Assembly (NCBI GenBank): GCA_039000515.1
Contig: JBCFYV010011172.1
Coordinates: 70,381,941-70,445,940 of the forward strand
Source: Timema cristinae
Taxonomy: Eukaryota; Arthropoda; Insecta; Phasmatodea; Timematidae
Reading direction: 5' to 3'
DNA length: 64,000 nt
The notes beneath the pieces were generated by a model. It was not told the DNA's origin, did not search any database, and saw only the letters and a list, made by a program, of their open reading frames with translations. Both the position numbers and the translations under genes were made by a program. How positions within the stretch are numbered: the stretch's first letter is position 1; every line of letters begins with the position of its first letter. Positions 46,274-58,430 of the stretch are shown here, piece by piece.

Positions 46274-47800
46274 GCCCGGTCAAAATAGCCCAAAAAATAG
46301 GGGTACCCTTGCATAAATTCACAAGCTGAAAATTTACAAGCACGTAAGGGATACCACTCTAATGAAATCCTGAAAAGTCCCCATTGATACCGTGTGTGCA
46401 AAATTTTTTATTCAAGGTCAAAGGTCGCAAAAATGGTTTTTTTTTATTTTGGGTAACATGCCAAACAAAGTGAAGACTTGCGCGCGCATCAAGATTTGCT
46501 GTAGCTTGGGAATAAACATTTAAATTCTGTTTGTAAGCAAGCTCAGCTGTTAAATGTCACTTTGCCATTTAATATTTTTGTAGACGTTTCCTTATCACCT
46601 ATATTCCTCCACGATTTTAGAATTTAATTTCTTCATTCTCTATTATCTTATTTCTATTTTTCTCATATAGCATTAATTCCACCAGAGGTCTTGACTTAAA
46701 TTTCAATTTTGAACATTATTTTAAATTATCCTGGAAAATGTTGTAGCAGAAAAATTATTTTCAGATCACCGGTATTTCAAATATTTAAAGATTTGACCTT
46801 GATCATATTACATATTTTTGGACATACAAATTATTTTCTATCATATAAGATAGTATACCAGAGGTCAAAACTTTTGTTTCAAAATTAACCCCAGCTCCCA
46901 GGTTTTACTGGGAGTATTGATGAAGATAGTGCTAATAATAGTTTTTTTATAAAAAAATATTTTTTCAGTTTTATCAAATTTACTGTAGACCATCAAAGGA
47001 CATTTTTAATAGATAAGATCCAGCTGAACTATTTTAATCCAGCGTCATCTTACATTATTACTGCCCATCCATGACCATCTTCTACCTAAAATTATTCTTC
47101 ATAAATAACAGTATGACTGACTTATGAGCATTAAATTCATTTGTCCTTAATATTGATTTCAGAAGCTATTTATTTAAATTATTAATTTTTTTTCAGTCAT
47201 CAAAGAAAATTTCTTAGCAAAAACAGCAAATGAACTTTAATTTTATTTCCAAAACTCCAATTTATAATTTTATCAAACAATAATAAAAAAATGTGAATTA
47301 TTTCATATTAACAAATTATAAATTTGACAAATTTATTTTCTAATAAGATTAAAAAATCATTTAAATATTTTATTGCATGTCATGTTATAATTTAAATAAA
47401 CCCATAATTAAATTAAATGTGTTTTACACGGCACCATAGGAAGTTAAATTTATTTATTTAGGTTACATGAAAAATTTAACATGAATAATTATTCAAATTT
47501 ATTAATTCTGAAGGAATATATTTTATTTATTTCAATTTATAATATTACTGTTTACACTTTTATCCCTATCCACATTGAGTTTGTACATGGCATTGTTATT
47601 TTGCTAGTATTGTGCAGACACAGGAAGACACCCAGTAAACCTCAGAGAGAAAGAAACTTGTGCATATTATTTTTCAGAGATAGATAAATAAACTTAAAAT
47701 CAAACTTCGAGATATTTGTCTCATACACATAATATATTTGTATTATTATTAGAGAGAAAGAAGACTTTTACTTATATATATTTTTAAAATATTTACTGTT
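46274..47800. other. AT-rich, no supported gene
   Basis: No coding, tail or TIR signal. The 68-codon frame at 47,481-47,687 is AT-driven. Confidence 0.5.
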
Positions 47801-48420
47801 CAGTTATGCTGTGTAGAGGCAGACATGCAGTTATGCTGTATAGAGGCAGGGACACAGTTATGCTGTATAGATGCAGGCACGCAGTTATGCTGTATAGAGG
47901 CAGACACGCAGTTATGCTGTGTAGAGGCAGGGACGCAGTTATGCTGTATAGAGGCAGGGACGCAGTTATGCTGTATAGAGGCAGGGACGCAGTTATGCTG
48001 TGTAGAGGCAGGCACGCAGTTATGCTGTGTAGAGGCAGGCACGCAGTTATGCTGTATAGAGGCAGGGACGCAGTTATGATGTATAGAGGCAGGCACGCAG
48101 TCATGCTGTATAGAGGCAGGCACGCAATCATTCTGTATAGAGGCAGGCACGCAGTTATGCTGTATAGAGGCAGGGACACAGTTATGCTGTATAGAGGCAG
48201 GCACGCAGTTATGCTGTATAGAGGCAGGCACGCAGTTATGCTTATAGAGGCAGGCACGCAGTTATGATGTATAGAGGCAGGCACGCAGTTATGATGTATA
48301 GAGGCAGGCACGCAGTTATGCTGTATAGAGGCAAGAACACAGTTATGCTGTATAGAGGCAGGCACACAGTTATGCTGTATAGAGGCAGGCACACAGTTAT
48401 GCTGTGTAGAGGCAGGCACG
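47801..48420. repeat. 27-bp minisatellite, 23 copies
   Basis: Unit cagttatgctgtatagaggc followed by aggcacg. 620 bp equals 23 x 27 minus one deleted base (near 48,240). Because 27 is divisible by three, several frames stay open on both strands (up to 208 codons on minus, with 9-residue periodicity such as PASIQHNCV). They have no other coding sign. Confidence 0.97.
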
Positions 48421-48449
48421 ATTTGGTACTCATTCAGTTACCATGAGCG

Positions 48450-50780
48450 AAAGGGTAGATTGATGATTCGTCTACACTTGATCAAAATCAAGAAGATTAA
48501 GACGATTGATATCATCATTCTTTATATAAGGTACAAGTCAAGGTATTTTACTTAGTTCAATTCTAGAAGGTGTCTTTATGGCAGGAGGGATACTCTTTGT
48601 AAAGCATTGCTGTATGTGGCTGATCAAACAAGTACTAGCTCCTACTTTGCTTTTATTGGTACTCTGGAATAGTATTCACCTAGTATGAGACATCAAGGGA
48701 TGCATGCGGCAAAAATACCTGTTTTCCTTCTACTTTCACCTATTTGCTTCTCATCTCTAGCCTATTTTTACAAGGTATGGCTGCTCTGCCTTTTATATCA
48801 ATGCATAAATTCTTGAGCTTAGTTGAAATACCCACATATCAAGAATGATCACTCTCCATTTCATTGATCTCATAATCAATTATTCTTGAAAAGAGGTGAA
48901 GTATGCCATTATTCACAACTATTCTCGAAGTGCTTCCTACATCACTTGCATTCAGCAGAAGTTTTCCTTTAAGATGTAGGAGAGAACGATGAGGTAGCTT
49001 ATAATGCTTCTTTCTGAATAGATATCCTAAGCTAATTCCTATTAGTTAATGGCCCAGGTATTTACAAAGCATAGGATTGATCCTGGAAACTATTTAGAGA
49101 ATAATTGAAAGCGGCAGGGTCTCCGACATTTAGCATGTTGATAGCGTCATCCATTATTTTCATAGAGTAACCTAAGCATCATAAAAACAGTTTATTACTA
49201 AGTGTTAACTCTTTCACAGATCTTTTTTCAGTGTAATGATGAGGCGAGGGGTTTCGTCAAGTTTTATCTAGTATCAGCCCCATCAATGACACGTTTCAGA
49301 TGTAGACGTCACAATATAGTCACATTCTTAAAGTTGACAGTACCGCCTCATTCGTCTACTAATCATATAGAGAAATACTTTAATATTCCTTTCTTGACCG
49401 GGAGGGAAATTATATTATTTGGTGATTCCACAATATTATAGCCTGAATTAATACAGAGCATTAGTTCGTTTCTCATTGACGTAAGCTCCATGGTTAAGAT
49501 TGCATTCTATTTGATTGACGCCCACATGTATAATATTCACAGTTTTTGTCGAGATGTTCATCTTTTCAATAGGAAACATGACGGCATCAAAACCAAGCAT
49601 AGGACAAAAGTATTAGTAGGTTGCGTGGATTTGATATCCTCTGAATATGTGATATGACTTTCTAATATGATAGTTCCACTAATAACAAGCGATAGTTTAA
49701 TATTGGCTTTCATTTCGATTCGTAGGTATCGGTCTAATTCCTCTGGCATACTTTTCTCTTCATAATATAATTTCTGATTACGTTCATCAATGATTGATAA
49801 ATAATTAAACATAGTTCTATTGCTCAGTCCAATACACCCCTCCTCTTCACGGTTATCTTTCCTCATTAAATGTGTAAGAAGTAGTTTTCTGCCAATTCAA
49901 GCTCTAGTCTGTCAATGTTAAAAGTAACATACATATTTATCCTTAGGAAAGCTCAACATAGATGACCACGGAATACAGCACCATGTTTTTGATATTGAGC
50001 ATGATTATAGATGATGAGTATTTCTATGAGGTATTGTATGAGCTTGATCGGGGTTTGAAATAACCAAAATTATCAAAGTATTTACTATGGCCCTTGTGTT
50101 TTTATACGCCACTTAATACATATCTTTAACGCTATCCTTATCAAGATCAATTGGTAATATGTTGCAAAAACACCTCTAAAGTATCAAATATTCAAGAATT
50201 TAACATACTTGTTTGGATTTGGTTTGGTAGGGGGTCATGAAGGTAGCACTTCTATTAATATTTTTTTAGTATGGGGTAAAATACATCCCTTTACTAATGG
50301 CTATCGCCTCAAATGTATGACTATGTCTTTGAGTCCCGTTCATTTGTTTATTGTTCACCTTTGCACTATTGACAGTTTTTGTGATTCTGGCATACTCATA
50401 CAGCAGTACCTAAGCTGCTACCAGAAGGAAGATGTCTAGAAATCCTCAATTTGTTCTCTTCTTTGTATGTAGAGTAGTAAGTTGTTTATTCACACGTCGT
50501 TGATTGTCTCCCTTTCACTAGTACATCTCCAATATTGACTTTGACCTCCACCCCATTAGACACGGTACAAGCAGTGGATTTCTCACTAAACTTTAAATTG
50601 GATGCAAGGTCTCGTTTCTAGGCTTTCTCAACAAGCTTGCGATCGGCAGTATGCCTTCCCTCAATATCTTTTTAACTTGATGATAGACAATTTTGTGCTC
50701 TTTACAAACCTGATATGAAGTGTTAACCCTTGAAACACATTGTTTCAAATGTTTTTTTAACATTGTACCCAGAGCGCAGT
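48450..50780 (-). pseudogene. Long broken coding relic of unknown origin
   Basis: On the minus strand, coding-like segments follow one another with frameshifts and stops. They are: around 50,740-50,590 (HKIVYHQVKKILREGILPI), 50,590-50,490 (SNGVEVKVNIGDVLVKG), 49,920-49,870, 49,866-49,558 (102 codons uninterrupted, acidic and hydrophilic), 49,560-49,450, 49,165-49,070, 49,050-48,850 (LIGISLGYLFRKKHYKL and on), and 48,830-48,690. Codon composition is unlike the flanking AT-rich DNA. No introns are evident, and I recognise no domain. It could be a retrocopy, a decayed large-transposon gene or an endogenised DNA-virus gene. The + frames 49,202-49,441 and 50,209-50,439 are shadows. Confidence 0.45.
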
Positions 50781-50809
50781 CCCTTTTATATACACCTCAA
50801 ATAGCAGCT

Positions 50810-51565
50810 TAGGGGGCATTCAAGTAGTACGTAAGAACCTTAAGGAGGGAGGGTGTTCGAGCTTTGATTATTATTTTTTTGACTAGGGGGTGGTGGGGGG
50901 GTCAGATCAATGGTTATGTAAGACATAGAAAGACGGGCAAAATTGAGGGAGGTTGGATCACAAGCCGCTTAGACTTCAGGAAGCTATGAAGATGTTGAGT
51001 GGTTAAACAAGGAAGAAGTGGATAAGCCTATAAAAGTAAGCAAATCTTGAGTGACCTAGCCCCCCACATCCCCCAAATAGAAACATAATGATTGAAAGTG
51101 TTGAGATGTGTATGCAACTACCTTGGTCATAGGATTAAATGGAGCTTAAAGGTGGTTTTTTATAAATTCAATGTAAGATACATTAAAATTTTAATCTTTC
51201 ATGTTGTTCTAACTTGTTTTAATTTTACCTGTTCAATAAATTTAAATTCATTGTATATCAGTGTTAAATGTCAATTATTTCACAATATTAATTTACATCT
51301 CTATGTTAATAATTACCAGCAATTTATAAATTGCATGAATTTTAATTTTTTTTATCATTGCGTCTTACTACCTGTTCAGGCTATAGGTAAAATTGCATGG
51401 AAAAAAGAATGGGTACTCCTGTAAATTTTTTTTAAAAAGTTTACAAATCTTACGTAAGCAAGAGGGGGCAGGGGTCAGGCATTTGCTTATTTTTGCTTAC
51501 AAAGGGAAGCGGGCGGGGTTAAAATGGCCAAAAATGTGCTTACATAATATTTGAATGCACCCTTA
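50810..51565. mobile_element. MITE with tacgtaag ends, carrying a SINE tail
   Basis: The left end is agggggcattcaagtagtac then gtaag. The right end's reverse complement is agggtgcattcaaatattat then gtaagcaca. Inside, at 51,357-51,388, is the reverse complement of the shared SINE tail (gcgtcttactacctgttcag). The relic at 345-560 has the same right-half order. The 110-codon frame at 51,092-51,424 is AT-driven. Confidence 0.68.
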
Positions 51566-53170
51566 TTAATGATTTACTATCCTCATGTCTTTTATATTTT
51601 TCCGCTTCATGATGTGTAATGAAGAGGTTTAAATACTCGTAGTAGTGTTGTTCAGTATATACACATAGAATCACAAAATTAGAAATTGTAAAAGGGGAGG
51701 GGGGGCACAGATATATTGAATGGAGAAACATTTGCATGCGTTGGTAAGCATATTTTTTCTTAACACACATCCTTCTTGCCAAACGACTTGCCCAGTACCC
51801 AGCCCTACTTTCCCATAACCTAGCAATAAGATGCAAAATAAAAATCTCATTGGTCGCCACCACAGCCCTCACCGACCACATTAGTAAAAAAAAACCAACC
51901 TAAATTGGCGCTTGTACGCGTACTACTTTTCATGCAGACTGTGGTACAGAGGTATTATTTATTAGTGTGTGATAATGACCTAGATGTAGGTAAGGCACTC
52001 CTCCAACACATTGTACACTGCTACTAAATAGCATAGCATGGAAAGACGAATGCTATAGTCAGACTGCTTGAAGAACCGAATAGTTTAAGATTCAAGAAAA
52101 TGTCTACTCTAAATTACTGTACTATCCCAAGTACCAGTGTTTATTTAGCTAAAGTGTTCACTCTTGTGAATGGGATGGGGTATTTTCCATATTCTGACAC
52201 CATCAATATAACATACACGCCTATTTCAACACAGGTACATAGATATATAGTGTTTTTCTAGCTATGTCAAACTTATTATCAGATATCTAGGCAGATGTTG
52301 AGAGATGGTGCTAACCTTCTTATCCTTTTCATAATGGGTGACACGATACTCAAACATGTTTATGTAGACCATATGAATAGTTATATTTACGTTTCATAAG
52401 TTTAAGGAGATGTGTTCCCTATGGTGGAAGAACAAACACAATTTTTTTGGTGTTAAGTAAAGAGCATGACCTTGAAGCACCCCCATTTTTATTGGTGGTA
52501 AAAAGACAACGGTATAATTCCTAGTAAATGTGAAATAATTTATCATCCTTTTTAATTTAAAGACAAAATACCTTTTCAAATAAAATAGTGTACTAACATT
52601 TCCTTCAGTCAAGAAAGACGGTCTAACAATAATTACATAAATGTCCATCTACATTGAACTAGTCAAAAACCATCTATTTCATTCATTATTTTGTAAAATA
52701 ACAAGTGAATGTATAGAATCACCAAAAGCGATGGTTTATTTAACAAATAGAATTTTTCTAATTTACCAGTGATTTTATAGCTCTCCCAATGCAGTTTGGT
52801 TAAAGTAGGAAACATGAATTGTATTATCTACATTTAGTAGTGATTTCATAAAATATCTAGTCTATGTGGATAAAAATATAGAACATAAATTCAAACTAAC
52901 CTAACCTTAATGTGACTTATTAAAATTTAATGGTGGTCGATGGAAATTTTGTAAGCTCACTGGTGATTTTATAAAATGTTCGGCGAGTATATGAGATAGT
53001 AAAGACATTTTTTACATTTCCCAAGTGAACCAGTGGCTTTATAGAATCACCAGTGACTTTACAAACTCTATACATTCAGCACATTCACAGTAGCAATTAC
53101 CTGATTACTTTACCAGTGACAAGTTAGTCACGACTCATAGAATTATAATTTAGAGCTTATATTATTATAA
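51566..53170. other. No supported gene; weak repeats of ccagtgattttata
   Basis: Between about 52,680 and 53,070 the phrase caccagtgattttataaaat recurs 4-5 times at irregular spacing, suggesting an old tandem repeat. The 113-codon minus frame at 51,540-51,881 has no domain. Confidence 0.4.
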
Positions 53171-54490
53171 TGAAGCTCACCATCAGCGTAGTGCCTAGTT
53201 TCCTATCGCCGCCAAGAGTGCCATAATTGCAACTCTGCGGTTATTTTATAATGTTCTAATTCAAGAAGAGGAAGGTAAAGAAAAAAGGGAATACAAGGGG
53301 AAGTATGATCTATTTCTCCTCTAGCCGCTCAGGGAACAAGTAATACGTCACACCAGCGCAAAGTCTGGATCACAGTAAAACCTTGGCGGCTGGACTCGAT
53401 CCTTTGTGAAAGTACTAGAAGGTTTCAGAACATACTTGGCCATGGCATCTCATGCACTTTGACATCATTGGGGCTCGTGAGTTAGTTGGTGGAGGTCTTC
53501 CATCCAAGCTGGTTGTGTGTTGGCTCCGGGCAATTTCGATCAGGGGCGAGTCGGGTAGAATGTGTCAAAGGTGTAAAGTGGTTAAGTTAATATTTTAATA
53601 TAAGCAGGATATTATTTAGGAATTAAATATAGTAGAACGTTCTCTATTTTGTGAATAATACTATGTTAGATTAAGCAATAAAACCTTGTAGCATATAAAA
53701 TATGCTACAACCTTAATGAAGGTTGGCACAGGAGCGGGTTTAATACTTTTATTTTATTAGGTTAGAAGATACAGCTTTTAAGTAGAAGCTAAATACACCG
53801 TCACATCGTCCATATAGAAATTTAGTCATAGTTTCATGCAGTGGCAGACCTGATATGAATCTGACTTGGACTCCTTAAAGACATTTCGATGTAAGAGCTA
53901 GATGTATTGTCAGCATTGATAAACCAGTTGTGAGGAAGGATGCCTGTAACAATGTTTACATCAATACAACGTATAGTAATTAATTGTAACGCGTAGATAC
54001 TGTATCTCAATGGTATTAAAGATAGTTTTGAAACATATGGCTGACCTGGTTGAAAATATGGTATGTAGGCGTCGGCAGGAAGAAGTCTTGCCTTGTTAGA
54101 TCCTTGGGGTCCTAAGCTTAAGAAGTTGGAAGAACCTGTAGCTCAACAGCAAGCAAATGATACAGACTTGTATTACATAATATATGAACATACATCTTAT
54201 CTGCCAGAGTCTTGGACGACGATTGGTATTACAATACGGATAGATTAATTTTAAGCATTATTGGGGAACCAACACTACCCTCAGATTCAGCATCTAAACT
54301 TTATGCGGACGTGTTGACTGACAGAGGATTAATCTACATCTACTTGGATTCTAGTTTCTAAGCCTTGCAGAAATAATTCACAACACCTCGATCTGACTTA
54401 AATAATTAATTATTGGTGGTATGACAGCAGGTTCAAGAAATGAGTTATTTTATTGGTAGTTATGAATCTGAATAAATTAATATGTCTAGT
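53171..54490. other. GC-richer unassigned stretch
   Basis: 53,180-53,600 is less AT-rich and contains tggcggctggactcgatcc (53,388-53,406), which could be the complement of a tRNA 3' end. No LTR pair or gag/pol motif supports a retrotransposon. Confidence 0.3.
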
Positions 54491-54499
54491 GAATATCTC

Positions 54500-54830
54500 T
54501 TAGGAAGGTATTTGGTCCAAAAAAGGATGAGGCTACTGGGGAGGAGGTTACATAATGATGAGTTATATACCCTCTAATTATCGCAAGACATTTTTTTGGA
54601 CAATCAAGTCTCATAAATTACGATGGGAAGGACATGCAGTGTGAATAGGATAATCTAGAATCGTGTTCAGAGTATTTACTGGCAGACCCAACGGGAAGAG
54701 ACCATTGAGAATACCTAGACACAGATGGGAGGATAACTTAAGAATGGACCTGAAAGAGATAGGGTGAGATGAGGGGGACGGGATGGATCTAGCTCAAAAT
54801 AGGGATAGGTGACGTACTTGTAAGTGCGGC
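54500..54830 (+). pseudogene. LINE 3'-terminal coding fragment
   Basis: The + frame reads IKSHKLRWEGHAV, then RVFTGRPNGKRPLRIPRHRW, then EDNLRMDLKEIG and DLAQNRDR. This is the conserved C-terminal signature after the RT of many LINEs (lrW.GHv.rm...r..kkv..g...grRprGRP..rW.d.v..Dl...g...w..lAqdR). Three in-frame stops are present. It is a different lineage from the LINE at 60,466. Confidence 0.75.
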
Positions 54831-56260
54831 AATGAACTTTCGATTTATTAATTAATAATTAAATATATAAACACAACATTCTATCCAATTATCAAGAATA
54901 AAGACACAAGTTTGAACAGGCAACTGCAGAATCCAAGCCTAAACCTTTTTTTAACCAGGCAACAACAGAATCTAAGTGAATATGATTAACCATAGCCATG
55001 CTGCCATAGTCCAGTCTGTGTTTCACTCACTTCTGCTGAAGAAAGGGGCCTGATGTACCCCAAATATTACATAACTATGTGTTTAGTTATTTTTTGATTG
55101 TGAACTTTGAGACCTACAATTTTCTGGTGTATGTGTGTAGGCCTTGCCCTTCTATTCTCCTTTCAATGTTTAATTTAATATATCCGTTTGATGACATTTT
55201 TCCAAAAATTTTTTTGTTATTATGTTATGAAGTGTTAAATGATTTTAATAAATGTATATTATCCTGTGTTGTTGCGGCCTAGCCAGTCAATAGTGGAAAA
55301 TATATGACTTGAATAAAAAAATTGACCCAGGCCATAGGTTGGAAACAGAAATAGATGTAAAGTCTTGTGTTATTGAATGGTCTTTGAACAAGTTATTGTG
55401 TAGTTTCAAAGTTTCTTTAGTGTTAATTCCAGTTTTTATTGTGTTCCTTGTACTGTTGAGGTTTAATTATGTTTATCTTAAAATTGGTTGGTGCACCTTG
55501 ATAGTTTATCGTGTCATTGTAATATCAGCGTCTTTAGTTCAATCCCAAGTGGATCAATCACAATTTCGTGTTTTGGGAGTTATATTGAGTAAGAACAGGA
55601 GATTATTGTATCAGAGAATAGTTTTAATGATTTTGATTTTACAGCCACTGTTGGTAGAACATGAGCAATTAAGTGTCTTGGTAAATATTCCATTAGTCAC
55701 TAGAACCGGGGTATTTGAAAAATATATAATCTATAGTACACCTGTGTGGGTGCTAAATTTTAATACCCATGCATAATATGTTCTGAATGAAGTTTTATTA
55801 ATTATTAGGGACAGGAGATACTTTTTAACTGTATTTAAAAATTATTTAAATAATAATAATTGTAAAGGACAAAGTGTTTCAATGTCTCTGAATGATCTAA
55901 TGTTTTTGGGTATTATCGTTGTGAAATAGCTTTGTTCTTGTCCAAACAGGACAATTCTGTATGTAAAAAGAAGCTAATGAACTTGGAACAACCAATTTAA
56001 AAAAATCCCTTCTGGATGGATGTATGCTGTGACATCCATCTTAGAAGCTACTTTTTTATGTCAAATAAATTTAGAGAAATTTTTCTTCTGTTACTTTAAA
56101 ATACATTTTTGTATATATTTTGAATGTTTCACATTACAATTTTATCAGTTTGAACTATAGGCAGAGCCAATCAAATTCTATGAAATTTCCTGAATTATAA
56201 TATGTGATCCTTGACAAGAGAGATTACCTTTCCAAATTATATTTTGAGACTAATTTGAAA
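54831..56260. other. No supported gene
   Basis: Contains a 155-codon + frame (55,309-55,776), hydrophobic and Val/Leu/Ile-rich, starting inside AT-rich sequence. It has no domain, no codon-usage contrast and no splice signals. It may be chance, or part of a long 3' UTR. Confidence 0.4.
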
Positions 56261-56539
56261 GAAGAACTAGATGATATGTTTAAGCTACTGTACGGCCATA
56301 CCAGGTGGATTCATAGGAATACGGATTTTTTTGGGTAGGGTTGTAAATTTATCTAAAGGTAATCAAGACCATATGTCTGGAGTAGTGGTGACTCAATCAG
56401 CGAGCCAGCAGTTACAAGTAATTCTACTGTTCTCGTTGACAAATTTCAAGTCCGTACCATGACTGACTTATTATAGTTTGTATACTGTAAGACTCATGAC
56501 CCACCTATAGACAGATCGACATGCTATTGTAATTATTAA

Positions 56540-57130
56540 ACTTTTTAAAAGGAGGTGTAATGTAACCACCTCAAGAGGTATTTGTTGATGGCTTGTCTAT
56601 CGTTGTCATTCACTAATCTAAGTATTGTGATAGAAGACCATCAATTAACAGTAACCACCTCAGATTCTAAACAACATAAATAATATGTTTAACTAGTTCA
56701 GTGCCAGAAAGCTTACTACCGCATGTGTAAAAACAAAAATTAGTGCCACCCAGAGGACCTAATTGCTGTTGAATAATTCGGGAACAAGATAATTGAGGGG
56801 TTATACTCCTTCCTGGTGGTTAAATACATAAATCTTTGTCCAAAGAAAAACTCGAATGTAATTTTACTTGTGGGATGTATTAATGGCGGAGGCCATATTT
56901 CGTGTTGATGATTGTTAGTTTTGATCATGAGCGCTCATTACAAAGTGAGGGAAACTCATTCATTAAGGGTACATGATTCTGACTTTGAGAGTTAAGATTA
57001 ATAGCACATTTATATAGAAAAGCCTTGTATGAAGGCTATTGTGTATCAACATGGTTGAGGTAACCTCTTGGGTATCGACCCTGACCATACGTACTCTAGC
57101 ACAGGTTGCTGATACGAGAGTCACTTCTAA
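56540..57130 (+). mobile_element. Possible LTR retrotransposon 3' end (PPT plus LTR start)
   Basis: ttaaaaggaggtg followed by taatgtaaccacc resembles a polypurine tract abutting an LTR that begins TGTAATGTAACC. Upstream, 56,271-56,460 could be a decayed Pol end. No matching 5' LTR was found, so this is speculative. Confidence 0.22.
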
Positions 57131-58290
57131 CCAATCTCTTAACCAGACATGACCATCACAATATTATACTTTTTGTTATACAATCTTCCTTTCCTTTCAT
57201 CCGCTGCCATCCTGACAAGAAGAGCCCTCTGAAAGGTAGGTGGTGAAAATGAATCTTATTTTATAAAGAGAACAGAACAGAACATTGGTATTGAAGGAAA
57301 GAGTGAGGTTTAAGAAAGAATAAGACAGTAGGGAAAAAAAGAAAGAAAGTATAGTGGAAGAATGATGAATGATCGCAGAACCCTGACTTAGAGCACCGAG
57401 GATGTGTTGGATATCAAGACAAGGCTTACAACTTAATATTCCAAAGAACATTGTTTTACAAATTAAAAGTGCTCCTAGAATTCCCAATTTGAAAAAAGTA
57501 TATAAATAATAGCTTTGCAGTATTATTTACCCTTTTCAAAGTAGATTTCTTTGTGCCAATGATTATAAATGATTTGGCTAATAGCTGAAAAAAGCACCCT
57601 AATACCTATAATGTGATGCAAGTGAGACTTAGTTTATTGTTTATTGTGAACACATGTAATAAGTACAGTAAGCCATCCTGCATATAAACTAGTGTCTGGA
57701 GGGAAAACTGAACAATCTCGCCTCCACATACAATATGTACCTACACCACAGTCAATATTATACCTCCAAATTAAGTCCAATAACTTTTATTGTCCCATTC
57801 TTCCAAAATGGTGAACTAAACAATTATGATTAACATCAAAATGCACTAATGTATTAATCACTTTTCAAAGTGTCTGTCACAAGCAAGATTACTTGGCGTA
57901 ATCTCTCTACTCCCGATTGTAAAAAGAAAACAGTATGACCACTACCCAGACCTGACTAAAGGTTCTGGCTACAACTTAATCCTCAAAGAAACCTATGCTG
58001 TCCACATTTTCTAGAGAACCTATATACAGACAAAATTCATATTACAATCTGATATATTTTGTTCTTCTTAGCATACTTAGTGATCTCTTGTCTACTTTTG
58101 TGCCAATAAAGACTAATATCTCGATATAATCTAAGTTTTTCAGAGGTAGTTTATCATTTCTGAAGACATGCTCATCAATGACCTTGGCCTTCATCAATAT
58201 CGGATGATGATAGAAATATGTTAATTATTTGTGGTGTGTGTAGTTTAACTATATACAAATTTTATACTTATGTGTCCTTGCCTTGTATCC
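57131..58290. other. No supported gene
   Basis: The 96-codon minus frame at 57,197-57,487 is hydrophobic with no domain. Confidence 0.45.
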
Positions 58291-58297
58291 TTGTCAG

Positions 58298-58430
58298 TTG
58301 CATCATCAAGGGCGTGGACAAGCTTAGATATGTCGGAATTGTAACCAAGGATGCTGATGTATTCCCTTTCCCATTCTTAAGTCACAAGATGGAAGCAATA
58401 CATCATTATGACGCCCTCACACCAACTTAG
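58298..58430 (+). CDS. Candidate terminal exon of unknown gene
   Basis: Preceded by a good acceptor (ccttgtatccttgtcag). The frame encodes IKGVDKLRYVGIVTKDADVF, PFPFLSHKMEAIHHYDALTP and a stop. The composition (mixed third positions, charged and aromatic residues) is more protein-like than the surroundings. No domain recognised, no upstream exon found. Low confidence. Confidence 0.25.

Noticed and set aside
47793..48433. Open frames of 143-208 codons on both strands
   Set aside because: All are produced by a 27-bp tandem repeat whose length is a multiple of three. There is no start context, domain or codon bias.
53388..53406. Possible retrotransposon primer-binding site (tggcggctggactcgatcc)
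   Set aside because: No LTR ending next to it, no gag/pol motif downstream, and no similarity to the putative LTR at 56,560.
55309..55776. 155-codon + frame as a membrane protein
   Set aside because: Hydrophobicity follows from T-rich DNA. No coding bias, splice sites or recognisable family; listed only as unassigned sequence.
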